The translations under genes were made by a program, and so were the position numbers. The notes under the pieces are model-generated. The model was given only the letters and a program-made list of their open reading frames with translations. It searched no databases and was not told the origin of the DNA. From Mercenaria mercenaria (taxonomy: Eukaryota; Mollusca; Bivalvia; Venerida; Veneridae): a DNA stretch of 64,000 nt. Every line of letters starts with the position of its first letter. Positions within the stretch are counted from its first letter, which is position 1. This document shows positions 44,735-56,489 of the stretch, one piece after another. The stretch lies in the NCBI RefSeq assembly GCF_021730395.1, contig NW_026461109.1, positions 1 to 64,000 of the forward strand. Reading direction: 5' to 3'.

Positions 44735-47020
44735 CACCTGAATTGGTCACTGAAAACCAAAATGATCACATAGCGATCTCTAGAAGATGGAGAAGATCTC
44801 TGCAGGATGTAAGAGTTTATCAATTTGTAGATATAGGGTCAGATCATGAGCTAGTAGTAGCCAAACTGAGCATCAAGACTGCTAGAGTAAGGAAGACCGG
44901 CCTCCAGATACACCCACATTTTGACACCTCTAAACTGGACACAACAGCAAGACGCCAGGACTTCGCCTTATCCCTATCAAACAGATTTGAAGCCCTTGCA
45001 GATGTACAAGAGGGGATGGTAAACGAGAAATGGCGACAAGTCAAGGAAGCACTGAAGAGTACCTGTGAAGAAAAGTTGGATATAAGAAGAGGAATTACAA
45101 GACCTGGCTTACTGATGAGACAATTGGACAGATTGAAAAGAAAAGAGAAATCAGACAGAAACTGTTGCATGCGAGGACCAGAGCACAAAAGTAGACCATA
45201 CAGGCGCAATACAGAGAAAAACAGAAGGAAGTAAAGAAGAGCGCCAGAAGGTACAAGAGGGAGCAGGTTGACCAGATGGCAACTAGAGCGCAAGAAGCAG
45301 CGAACAAGGGTGACATGAGAACGCTGTATGACATCAACAGTAAACTGTCAGGATGGAGCAGCTTCACAAGCACGCCGGTCAACGCCATTCATGATAGAAC
45401 CATAACCGTACCAGCAAAACAACGGGAGAGAAAGAGGGAACATTTTGAAGAACTCCTCAATGGCCCACCAGTTGTAACTCCACTAGATATTGGAGCTGGA
45501 TTTAGACAATGGCACTATCACAAGAGATGAGATCATGCGAGCCATCAACAGGCTGATGGAAAGAAAAGCCCCCAGCTGTGACAACATACCCCCCAGAAGC
45601 ACTGAAAGCTGATGCATCAGCCACTGCAGATAGCATGCATGGGCTGTTGCAAGATATATGGGAGACAGAAAAAGTTCCTGCTGAATGGAGGACAGGCCTC
45701 ATAGTCAAGCTGCCGAAGAAAGGTGATCTTGGTGACAGCCATAATTGGAGAGGAACACAATTGCTATCTCTACCAAGTAAGATTCTCACCAGGATCATAT
45801 TAGACCTATGGGAACAGCAGTAAATGGAGTCATGAGAGATGAGCAAGCAGGATTTCGTCCAGGAAGGTCATGTACAGATCAGATCGCTACTCTCAGAATC
45901 ATAATAGAACAGTCACTGGAATGGCAATCACTTTTATATGTTAATTTTATTGACTTCAAGAAAGCATTCGGCATGATAGACCGGCCCACAGTATGGATGA
46001 TCCTTAAACATTATGCCATTCCGGACAAGATAATTAATATCATACAGAGCCTTTACAGAGACACGACCTGCCACGTCATCCACGATTCTGAGCTTTCCTC
46101 TTTATTTGCCGTCACGACCGGAGTCCGTCAAGGCTGCTTGTTGTCACCTTTGATATTTTCTCTAGCTATTGACTGGATCATGAAGAATGTCACCAGTGAG
46201 CAAAGGGGTCTACAGTAGACCTTCATGAGGCAGTTAGAAGATCCGGACTATGCTGACGATATTGGCCTACTGTCCCACTCACATACATATATGCAAGACA
46301 AGACGCAGAGTCTCAGCAACAAAGCAAAGGATGTGGGCCTCGAGATCAACGTCAAGAAGACAAAAAGCATGCGTGCGATGCAACACCACACACATGCTAG
46401 ATGGTCAACCTATTGATGAGGTTGAGACCTTTACCTACCTGGGCAGTGTTGTAAGCCTGACAGGGGGTCAGATGAAGATGTGAAGATCAGGATAGGTAAA
46501 GCTCGTCATGCCTTCAATATACTAAAACCGATCTGGAAAGGCCGAAACATCTTGACCAGAACAAATACATTTGTATCAAGCTCTTCAACTCCAACGTCAA
46601 GACCGTTTTGCTATATGGATCAGAGACCTGGAAACTGACCAAGAAAATAGAGAATGCTCTGCAGGTGTTCGTCAACCGCAGAATTCTGAAGATATACTGG
46701 CCAGACAGAATTTCCAACCTAGAGCGGAGGCAGAGGACAAAGCAGGAACCCATCACCAACACCATACGCAAATGGGGGTGGATGGGGCATATATTGCGAA
46801 GAGAGCAATCCAACATCACCCGCCAAGCACTGTAATGGAGCCAAGGTTAGAGGAGAGCCCGACAAGTCATGACCTGGAGAAGGACTCTCCATGCAGAACT
46901 GCGAAAAGATCCAGCTTTCATGGGGTGAGGTAAAAAGAGCGGCCCAGGACCGAGATAGATGGAAAGATGTAACGAAGGCCCTATGCCCGACCAAGGGCGA
47001 AGAGGACTAAGTAAGTAACT
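44735..47020 (+). pseudogene. RTE-clade LINE, 5' truncated and decayed
   Basis: Plus strand. It begins inside the endonuclease (RRWRRSLQDVRVYQFVDIGSDHELVVAKL, quoted here by its parts RRWRRSLQDV and DIGSDHELVVAKL). The linker follows, then RT: KVPAEWRTGLIVKLPKKGDL, then NWRGTQLLSLPSKILTRI, DEQAGFRPGRSCTDQIATLR, LYVNFIDFKKAF, GVRQGCLLSPLIFSLAIDWI and DYADDIGLLSH (intact Y-A-D-D). The C-terminus has LYGSETWKLTKK, KIYWPDRISN and GWMGHILRRE, typical of RTE. At least five frame changes or stops divide it. The 3' end runs into a TAAGTAAGTAA tail near 47010, as RTE elements often have short tandem tails. It once supplied reverse transcription for itself and possibly SINEs. Confidence 0.9.
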
Positions 47021-47515
47021 ATTCTGAATCTATTTTACCTCTATGTGTCCAATATTTAAACTTCCCAAAGGAAGAGCATAGCTAACTTGATACAATAACT
47101 CTAGTTTGATACATTTAAAATACAAACGTACCTAACGGTAAACGTAAAAATAGTCAAAAGTATCGGTCGAGGTGCAAGCTTTCTCTTGTGTGTTTTCAAG
47201 ACAGCAGAATGAAATACGCCTTATAGAATATACATGGTTTAGTTATTATATTGTCAACGGAATAACGGGATTATGACGCTTGACCAATGAAAACGCAAGA
47301 CTTTTATTTGTATTATAAAGTATGCTTATATGGAAAAAATACAGTAACTGCACATTTTATAATGGAAAATTATAGCCAGTGAGTAGCAAATTTCTTATCG
47401 TCACAAAGAAGATTGAAAATATTCGGATCCATCTGGTTTGCTATCAGTTCAGTTCCAGGAATATGGCAAAACGTCTAAACTAGATACCTATTACACAAGA
47501 GAGCTAACACTTTTA
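47021..47515. other. AT-rich spacer
   Basis: Nothing recognised between the RTE tail and the MITE. Confidence 0.5.
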
Positions 47516-47911
47516 TATGGAAGCGTCCTAGTGTCAGGTGGATTAATAGTTCCACATTTACAATTAATACACACCATATAAAACCATTAAAACGCGTGGT
47601 CATTCTAAACAGAATTACAAGAGACTATATCTAAAAGTCACATCTGTAATTTCTATTAACGAATTTAAAACAGTAGGTTATACACATTCGTAAAATGACA
47701 TATAATAAGTATTTACAAGAACAGTTGGTGCATTTAGTTTGATATTGTACAAAAAAACTAATAAGAGGTTAGAAAAATGATGATATTGCAATAATTTTAT
47801 CTCATAATTAGAAATTATTAAGTCCTAATTCTACTATCTCATAATTAGGACTTTGTAACTCCTAGTTATGAGATAAAAAATTTTCAAACCTGGCGCTAGG
47901 ACGCTTCCATA
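47516..47911. mobile_element. 396-bp MITE with 24-bp TIRs and inner palindromes
   Basis: The left end TATGGAAGCGTCCTAGTGTCAG and its reverse complement at the right end (two mismatches in 24 bp) form the TIRs. The inner right part holds nested palindromes built from CTCATAATTAGGAC and GTCCTAATT. No coding capacity. A TA target duplication is possible. Confidence 0.8.
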
Positions 47912-48149
47912 CTTAACATAAAGATGTATTTTATAATGTAAAAATACATCTCTTTGTGTTAAAGAGATATCACTATAATTTACAGAGATATCCCTTATAA
48001 ATATCTAGTTATGATCGGAAAACTACTTTCTGGTGGAATTCTCGATGTGCCTGATGAAGTTCGACAAAATCCCACTCACCTGTCGAAAATCATTGCGGTA
48101 AACTTTCGTTAATAGTTCCCTGTCCAAGATATATGTGTTCTTGCCAACC

Positions 48150-48300
48150 TCGGGGAAGTTGTCAGTTTGAGCCCGGGCTCGGCCTTGTGACATTATTTTT
48201 AAAGAAGCTATCCAGGAAGCCTGCGATAGTTTCTGGTTCTTTCCAGTGTGTTTCCCTTCTACAAACAGACGATCTCCGACATTTAACTTAAATCTAACTA
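48150..48300 (+). mobile_element. Degraded SINE body
   Basis: GAAGCTATCCAGGAAGCCTGCG and GGTTCTTTCCAG echo the body of the SINE at 10708-10970. A B-box-like GTTTGAGCCCGG is near 48168. Ends are not definable. Confidence 0.45.
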
Positions 48301-48474
48301 ACCGTTAAAACGACCCAATCACTGATCAAAATTTAACGACCTTTTGATCAAAATGTAATGTTGAAATGTTGGCACGTTGAAAAATGACCCTTTTTTAACG
48401 TGGTCAATATATAATGTTACACCGGCACAAATTATAGGATTTTTTCTCTCTTTTTTTTCGGGTTTGTCTTTCTG

Positions 48475-50160
48475 TTGGACCTGCTTTGCCTTGTGACAAG
48501 AGCGGAAAGCTCGACAATCCAGTACAAGTTAAACTTTGGTACTGTATTGAAGCCACTCCCAGACCTTTATGCTACATCGGAGTATTGGAAACATACTTTT
48601 GTCATTGATTTGAAATTGTTAAAGTTCACCTGTCCTAATATACCGACATGTCAGTGTCCAAGAATGGTGACCGTCATCACTCATTTCAGTACATTTCATA
48701 ATGAGACTTACAAATCCGCAACTATGGTGAGATCTAATATTATCTAATATTAGAAATCTGGTGAAAATGGCTAAAAAATTACCTAACCGCTCGAGGCGAA
48801 GTCCCCTTCCTTTTGTTGGCAAGATTGCCTCAGGGTTATTCAGTACTTCGGAAACTGTCCAAAAAGTAGCAGACAATGTCAATGCACTTCACAGACAACA
48901 AAATAAACTTAAAAAGGAGTTCAACCATGACGTTTCTATGATGACATCTTTTATGACTGCATCTAATGACAGAGTTGACAATGCTATGTCAGGCATTTTA
49001 CAAAATCATGCAATACTAAATGAAATGCAACAAAACTTTCACAATTTTACTGATATCAAAGACAACCCTGGTTGTTTGCAAGAGTAATCGACCAGTCATT
49101 TCATTATAATGAACTTCAGAGAAATTTTCAAAACTTATACAATGACTTCATTTCCCTAAAAGAAGGAGATTTATCACCACTTATTATAAATGACAAACAT
49201 TTAGAATCAGTCATCAGTATGCCTAAATACACTATAGTAAGTAAACGTCCAAACTTTCCTCAAATTCATGACAAACCTTCTTACTATCATAACTTAGCTA
49301 ATATTGTTTTACATCGCTGTGAATATGCATTAATAATAACGGTAAAATTTCCTGTAAGTTCAAAGAATCAACCATATAAGTTATTTCAAATAATACACTA
49401 TCCAGTTCCTTTAAATCAAGTTTCAATGCATACAACTTACATTCTTTATTAGCAAAATATATTGCAGTTTCTGAAACGCTACCAGAAAACACATTAAATA
49501 TTTGTACTTAAAACAGACATTTTACTGATTGTCACTCTAATTTTACTGAACAGGATATAAATCAGCCTGACTGGGCAATGTCTTTGTTATCATCAAATAA
49601 GACTGCCATAAAAGAAAACTGTAACTTCCAATTTTCAGCTAACTCCCTAAAATCAACATTTAAACAATTAAGTCAAACACATTTTTTTGGCAGTCAACAG
49701 TTCATCAGTCTAAAATGTGACGGTTATATTAAGAATATGGAACCTTGTCACTTCTGCCTGATACAGATTCCATGTCATTGTTCTATACAAAGTAAACATT
49801 TCATTGTACTAATATGTCACTCTGATTGTCACTTAACTACTGACATCACTGTAATGCATCCTGTTAATATGACTCGTTTGCAACACTTCTTTGATGAATT
49901 AAATACTAAAGATATCCAACCTAATAATACTTACACACACTGTCACAACCTGACATACGGGCCTCAATGTATCTGTAGTTTAAATGCAGGTATTGCATCA
50001 TCTTTTTGTAAATTGTTGAGTTATCGGGGTAAATGTCTGATTTTACGCATAAAATACCTCTCATGTTTTTCTGTATTTCATAACTTAAATTTCCATGTAA
50101 ATTTTATTAAATTTGGTTCAGTAATAAGAAAGTTGATATTTTATAAACTTCAGTAACTTA
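48475..50160 (+). pseudogene. Old envelope gene remnant, baculovirus F-type (fossil)
   Basis: Plus strand, three open stretches in family order. The N-terminal part is Cys-containing. Then comes a basic cleavage-type site followed by a hydrophobic peptide (RSRR then SPLPFVGKIASGLFS), the arrangement of F proteins and errantivirus env (R-x-x-R, FVGKI..LFG). A helical region follows (ADNVNALHRQQNKLKKEF). Further on, EGDLSPLIINDKHLESVI and PYKLFQIIHYPVPLN match the conserved core of the Baculo_F family, and a Cys-rich stretch follows. It is broken, with about three or four breaks, and looks old. No gag or pol was found within several kilobases on either side and no flanking LTRs were recognised, so its parent element is unknown. 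The F family makes class I fusion glycoproteins at the virion surface. Confidence 0.65.
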
Positions 50161-52027
50161 TGTTTTTATCCCCAAAACAACTATAACGGGCCTTAAATTG
50201 TCAAATTCAAATCCGCGCCAAAGTAGTAAGATTTCCCGGCTATATCGTGATTCCCGTGGAAATGCAAATAGTCAGAGTACACGCATATGTCGTGAGTCCC
50301 ATGAAATTTAATATTTGGCAGGACATTACCCTACAAATACACTGGACAAGATATGCCTAGTGCACACCACTTTCGACATTAGACGAATTTACGTCAAATT
50401 GATTTTTCTTGGTAGAAAGCTAGTTTCGGTATATCAGGCTAATTTATTATTTTTTTCAGGCTTTTGTAAATTATTTCGAAAGAGGAATCTAAAATGTTTC
50501 GTTTGTATAAGTTGTAAGCTTTGTACTGAAACTTGTGTAACATGATAATTGTAAAGTACTCTTTATCATAAACATATGTCAAACATTTCGTTGTTAATTA
50601 TGGAACGCCGTGACTGCATTGCATTGTAATGTATAAATCTATGTGGCAAGTCTAGTACCGTGTATGTAATATGTTATTGTAATTTGAAATTATTGTGTGG
50701 CAGTCTATAGCGTATTGATAAAATGTCCGTTTTGTTGAATTGAAATTGATATTACCTTCATACTAGCTATTGTGTAACGTTTAATTTGCATTGCGTTGTG
50801 TTATTTATAGTTGTAAATAATAGCTGCAGTTTATCATTTCCGTATTTATAATTTTTCATCATAAACTTTTCATAACTTTTCTATACTTTAACTTGTAAGT
50901 AATTAATTTTAGAAATAATGGAAGTAATAAGTGACATATTTTAATCACATGACGTATGAACTTAGTAGCACATATATTTTGTATAAGTAGCACGTATTAT
51001 TTATGGGAGCCTACGGAGGTAAGGTGTACACAAAGGAGCAGTTTTATGCCCTTACTTATTTGTTTTGCTATGGTGCTTACCATATGTTATATATTTTAGC
51101 TTCTTCCACCAGACGACTTCTACTTGGTGATGTCACGACCCGAAAGTACAATACCCGAGGTTATTTTATTTTCACTCGCCTGGATGTGATTTTCCCAGCG
51201 CAGAGCTTTCGTCCCATGGTTATGCCGTAACCCGCAAAGACGATGAGTTTTGCCATCAACTGAAACAGCTCAGGGATGCAAACACCTACCATCATAGGGA
51301 GCCAAAACGGAGTCAACGTTTTCACGGTTTAGAGGGACTTTACTTGAAGATATGTTATTTATTTTTGTGCTACTTAAAGTTCGAAGTTAACGGAAACACC
51401 TGTGTCACGGAACTGTTAGTGTTAGGACTTTATATTTGTTAAGAAGAGATACTGTGCTCAGATTATTTTGTTCATTCTTTCTTACAATAAGTTTTCTTTT
51501 CACTTTCCATTTATTCATTGTACATAATATATTGTCCCCGGTCACACACACCCTATAAATATTACAGTTAAACCGTTTCAAATCTATAAAAGTAAGTCCA
51601 ATTCAATGATTGCAAAGGAGTTTAAACTTAAAGAAAATGATAGACCTAGCGAAAGAAGATAAATATATTTTTCAAGTCATAGCTAAACCATTTTTCATGA
51701 TTCAGATTTGAATTTTTCTACTTCAGTAAGCCTTCCATAAGGAGGTGCTGCAAATCTTACTTCATTTCATTACAAATCTTTTGAAACAACTACTGCTTGC
51801 TTCTGCAACCTCACATTTGGATCAATTTTATCAATATTTTGTCGAATTTAATGAATATATAATGATTGTTTTAATCACACTAGATTGCATCTATTTCATT
51901 TCTAAAAAAAAAGTGAAACCTTAAACCATTTGACCGTCCAAGACTGTATTTGGAAATTTCCAACGGACAATTTTGTGCATTTTGCCCAATTCTGTACTTG
52001 CCAACATGAGTTAGAAACTGTATATGC
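50161..52027. other. Non-coding DNA downstream of the envelope remnant
   Basis: No recognised genes. TGTCACGACCCGAAAG near 51135 resembles the start of some LTRs, but no second copy was found, so no LTR is called. Confidence 0.4.
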
Positions 52028-52270
52028 ATGAGTAAATCTAAAGACCATAATATCAATATTGAACTAACAATTCTAATAGACTGGAATGACCTCCAAATTC
52101 AAGTTACTGGTCCCTCCCATAAACTTCTTCTCTTGCCTAGGTCAACACAAATAAACCACCTTCTCGCCAGATTACTACATCGCATCATTAATAACGATTC
52201 CTACTATACTCAACTTTGGGTCACTCAAAACAACTTCTGTATTCCACTTGAAACACAGGAGGTCGTTTGA
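52028..52270 (+). CDS. Hypothetical small ORF, 80 codons
   Basis: MSKSKDHNINIELTILIDW, then GPSHKLLLLPRSTQINHLLARL and LWVTQNNFCIPLETQEVV. The pattern of alternating hydrophobics could be a small beta-rich fold. No homologue is recognised, and no promoter or splice context was found. It might be unrelated noise in AT-rich DNA or a leftover of the element that carried the envelope remnant. Confidence 0.2.
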   Translation: MSKSKDHNINIELTILIDWNDLQIQVTGPSHKLLLLPRSTQINHLLARLLHRIINNDSYYTQLWVTQNNFCIPLETQEVV

Positions 52271-52648
52271 CCACCTGCTCCAATGTCCGATAATTCAACT
52301 AGTCCCCTTTTATATCCAAACATAAATACTTAAATTTTATGCACCTTTCAAACATGTCATGTGGGTTTGTTTTGGGTTGAGACGGGCAAAGGATCATGAC
52401 TACCGTGACAAATCAATGTTACTCCTCCAGAAAGGAAATGCCAATGGATAATGCTTCAATCCAGGATGACAAGGACAAATGTCATATCTCCTGGATGATA
52501 CCAAAACACGGAGTCTACTACCATGTCACAAGATACTCGAACGCTACTCTACAAGCTATATGTTATTCAATTTGTTATAAACTTGCATTACATGTATGTC
52601 CGTACAAGTTTATTGCACAGATGTTATACTGCATTGAAAGTTTACGTT

Positions 52649-52780
52649 TTACAGGAACATACAAACTAGTTCCATTATGTTTAACATTAAAGTTCCTGTA
52701 CATTTGTTATACTGTATTAAGAGGAGTTTTCTAATTCTTTACAATTACAGGAACATACATACTAGTTCCATTATGTACAT
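52649..52780 (+). repeat. Tandem duplication, ~95-bp spacing
   Basis: TTACAGGAACATACA(A/T)ACTAG then TTCCATTATGT occurs at about 52649 and 52745. Confidence 0.75.
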
Positions 52781-52941
52781 TGGAGGTTTCGTACATTCAT
52801 TTTTTACGTTTATTGTTGTACAATGTTGCAATACTGTTGTACTATTGTACAGTTTTATACTATGATTTATCATCGTATACGTTACTTGTATTCTAAATTT
52901 TGTCCACTACAATGTTTATCAATTGCTACTCTCTCTATATA

Positions 52942-52992
52942 TGTGTGTGTGTGTGTGTGTGTTTTTGTGTGTGCGTGCGTGTGTGTGTGTGT
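52942..52992 (+). repeat. (TG)n microsatellite
   Basis: Dinucleotide tract with a few T and GC interruptions. Confidence 0.95.
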
Positions 52993-54086
52993 CTAACATT
53001 ATATATTGTCTTATATCAGTAACTAACTTTTCTCAGTCATGTTTATGAGTGTTAAGTCTTTCAGCCAGGAGGCTGAATTTTTTTAGGTTGTGATGTTATA
53101 CTGCATTGGAAACACCCAATCCTCAGCTGTCATGTTTACATATTATTTTCTACACTCAGACAAATTTATCTATCAGTTGACAAGCTGAAATTAAGGTACT
53201 ATAGACAATTATTTTAATACACGTCCTTTTGATGTAATAAGACTTAATTATAATTCAAATACAAATACATATGTCCAAATTTATGTAAAATCTGGCAGAT
53301 GTAAGACGGAATATCTAGTCCATGTACGTGTGACAATTCTGACCATTCCTATATAAACAAGAATTTTTACAGGCTAGTCATCATACACTATTTGGAAATA
53401 TTTGATGCTAGCCATCTTACTGTTTAAATGTAAGCAGAATTTCTGTCATTGTTATAGACTTCTTTTAAACATTGAAATATAAGTTCTGTACTTTTGAGAT
53501 AACAGAATTGCTTATATGTAATAACCTGCTGTATATATAAAGAATAAATGCAATAATTTCACTTTAGAATTTATGTTAAGACAACAATGTTACATACTTA
53601 TTTAATACTGTTTAAGTAGAAAGTAGAATAAGGCTTTGATTAACACATATATACTGTTTTACTGTGCATTGATAAGGGAAAATATGGTTAATTATGTTTG
53701 AAGTCATGTTATGTTAAATCATCATTTTACTAGTATATAATGTCAATATGTATGTTAAAACTGTTCATGATTATGCTTTTATAATTGTTGTAGCTATAAT
53801 ATTCTCCATAATTATACTAATAATAAATCATATTTGGAAACGTTTGTTGTGTTTGATGCTAGCTATCTTACTGTTTAAAGGTTACAGACAACAAGGCTTC
53901 TGTAACAATGCCTCTGATGTCCTTTAGAACCACCTACCTCAGCATGCCGTGAAACAATCTACGTTAGAAGGCTTTAATGCTGTTCTTACTAACAACCAGT
54001 CATTCTTGACGCCATACTGTGTTTTATCAAATTTTCGAGCCGTGCACAAAAAGAGGCTTTTATATGTAAAAAAATAACTAATTCAG
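52993..54086. other. AT-rich DNA, nothing recognised
   Basis: GTTTGATGCTAGCTATCTTACTGTTTAAA near 53850 repeats TTTGATGCTAGCCATCTTACTG near 53401 (named by the shared GATGCTAGC.ATCTTACTG), a small duplication. No gene evidence. Confidence 0.45.
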
Positions 54087-54188
54087 CTGCACATGAACAA
54101 TACCCCACTGAGTGGGGAGATTAAGGAAGATGATGCTGAAGAAAACGATGATGATTATGCTAAAAGTATCAGTCTTCAACAGGAGCAA
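54087..54188 (+). CDS. Candidate internal host exon, acidic
   Basis: Acceptor ACTAATTCAG and donor CAA|GTATGT bound 102 bases, exactly 34 codons with phase 0 at both ends: LHMNNTPLSGEIKEDDAEE then NDDDYAKSISLQQEQ. An acidic, low-complexity segment of this kind is common in nuclear or cytoskeletal proteins. No neighbour exon was found, and chance is not excluded. Confidence 0.3.
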
Positions 54189-56229
54189 GTATGTAAACAA
54201 TTTGCGATTTAAAATTAACGGCACTTAATAACAGTATAATTTCAGGTGTTTAACTAAACTGAGAAAAATACTTATGCTGATTCATGTTCTGGAGGAAGTT
54301 CACAATGCACATCCCACAACTTGCCCCACACGGTTCTGAAATGAAAACAATATATTTAGAAGAATGTTCATTTACGCCCAAACCGACAGACTCTAAATAG
54401 AGTAAATTCAAAGTTGCAGTTCATCAAGAACGACTATTTTATCAAACTGCTTGCAATAGTTTGCAATCTGTTTATAAGTGAAATTTCAACAGCTTTTTTA
54501 AATTCCACTACTGGCATAGATGTCGACTACAACCAAAACATAAATAACTAAAAAAGCTGCGAAAATCTCGCTGTGGTCTTTGGCTGTACTCTTTATTAAA
54601 CATATTCCCATATCGTCGGTGGAATGTTATAATAGTCTATGTCAGTTTTTAGAAAATATTGGCTCTGACATATTTCTGGAAAGGTTATGCAGTGTTCTAA
54701 CGTGACTTATATGTGAAAACCATTAGCGTCGTTATAGTTACAGGCTGTTTCTGTTCTACCTCCATAAAAGTTATTTCTCTAAATCTTATAATGCAAGTTC
54801 ATGCTGACAAATCGGATGTGTTGTAGCGGGTAATATGACAATCAACTCAAAACGGTCCTAGAAAGTTTATTTCGGCTTTATTCTATGTTGTTGTTTTTTG
54901 TCAAAGATAATAACATGTTTATTAGAGCTACAAAAACAAGATAATGGATTGCGTACTTGAATTTGAAAGAAAATGAAATCGACATTGGACGTAGAACAAT
55001 GTGTTTGTTGAAAACGCTTAAACCATTAAAACATTTTAGTTTACACGGATGTTCTATGTCCGAATAAAAGAAATAAAATTGCACGAAATTTGAATAAACA
55101 TAAAGCATAAAATTTGCAAATAAAATAACTTTATATCGTCTTTGACAGCCAAATTACAAAATTTGTAGAAAAAGAGAAAGTAATTAGGAACTTGTCAAAA
55201 TCTTAAAACTCAATTTTCTCGCTTACAGGAAAGTGCGACATTAATAGTGGTATTATGACAGTAGCTTGATCTGGGATGCTGTATTCGGCTCGAGTGGATT
55301 TTGCAAGGTCGGATCACATGAGACGCGCAAAATTTTATATAGGAGCATTATTTTGCATTCAGTCAAAAATATGTCCTAAATATGTCAAATACCCTTTTTT
55401 CTGCTATAGCAATACTTAGTCACAAGTTTTGAACAAAATAATAAATAATAATTATGTTTCCAAACCTTGAGTCTAAATTGAACCTTGTCCTTTGAACAGG
55501 ATTGCACTTTCCAGACCACACTTACAAAAAAATAATTGACACTGCATTGATCAGAAAATTGCATTAATCTAGAACTTAATCAGGGAAATAATCTCTTCCT
55601 TTGTGAAATATATTCAAATCCAACTCAGGATCCGATAACTAAGCCATTAATTTTTTATTATTTACCTACGAATTTTCTGTCTTATCCACAAGTAAGCAAG
55701 TTCTATATAAGAGTGCCATCAAAATATATCAAATATTGATTCCTGGTAAGCTCATATAATTTTAGTATCATTTGAAAGTATATCGTTACTGAAGAAGAAA
55801 ATATGAAATTTAATGACATGACAAAAATATGTTACAGATTTATTTTTTTACTTTATAGTCGTCAATGATACTTCAACAGAAATCTAGTTATTACATTGAA
55901 AGATTTATCATTTCGCAGTCAAATAACATGACTTATTGATTCTTGCACGTTATTTATGGCCATCTATTTTACTAATTCTTGTTCAGCAGACTTAACTCTT
56001 TCAAATGATACCAAAAAACATGGGGTCTCCAGGCACTGAAATGTTACCTATTTGTGGATGGATCGGATACCTTGAATACAGCATGTATTTTACTGACGAA
56101 TACAAACCCTGTATTCAACTCCCATCGGATACGGAAAAGCATTCAATCAGCAATGGTTTAATAATGGGGTCTCGACGCTCCATGCGTCCAAACGATCACC
56201 GTTTCAAACGACTTATCAGTGTTTCATCT
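54189..56229. other. AT-rich DNA, nothing recognised
   Basis: No gene, RNA gene or bounded repeat is supported. Confidence 0.5.
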
Positions 56230-56489
56230 TCATATAAACGACGGTGTCTGCTTGTAAAGCACAATGCCCGACTGTTGCTGCCTAACTGGAAAATCATGCC
56301 GTTGTAACGTGACACGTTATATGCACGTTATACTGAATAGACCTAGAATTATATTTGTAATGCTGAGTGCTAAACGAGGAAGCTACTATTACCATTTTTC
56401 ACGTCTTTGTATAACGCAACCAAGGAGAATACCAAGACCTCTCGCACTTGAAGCGGGTGCTCTATCACTAGGCTACCGAAGCGGTATTT
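56230..56489 (-). mobile_element. tRNA-derived SINE, minus strand
   Basis: On the minus strand the tRNA-like head starts near 56487 with A-box TAGCCTAGTGATAGAGC, then CCGCTTCAAGTGCGAGAGG and a diverged B box (GGTCTTGGTATTC). The body aligns with 4620-4860 on the same strand sense. It is the more complete of the two copies. Confidence 0.7.

Noticed and set aside
51135-51340. Possible LTR start (TGTCACGACCC)
   Set aside because: No second copy was found and there is no clear polypurine tract before it.
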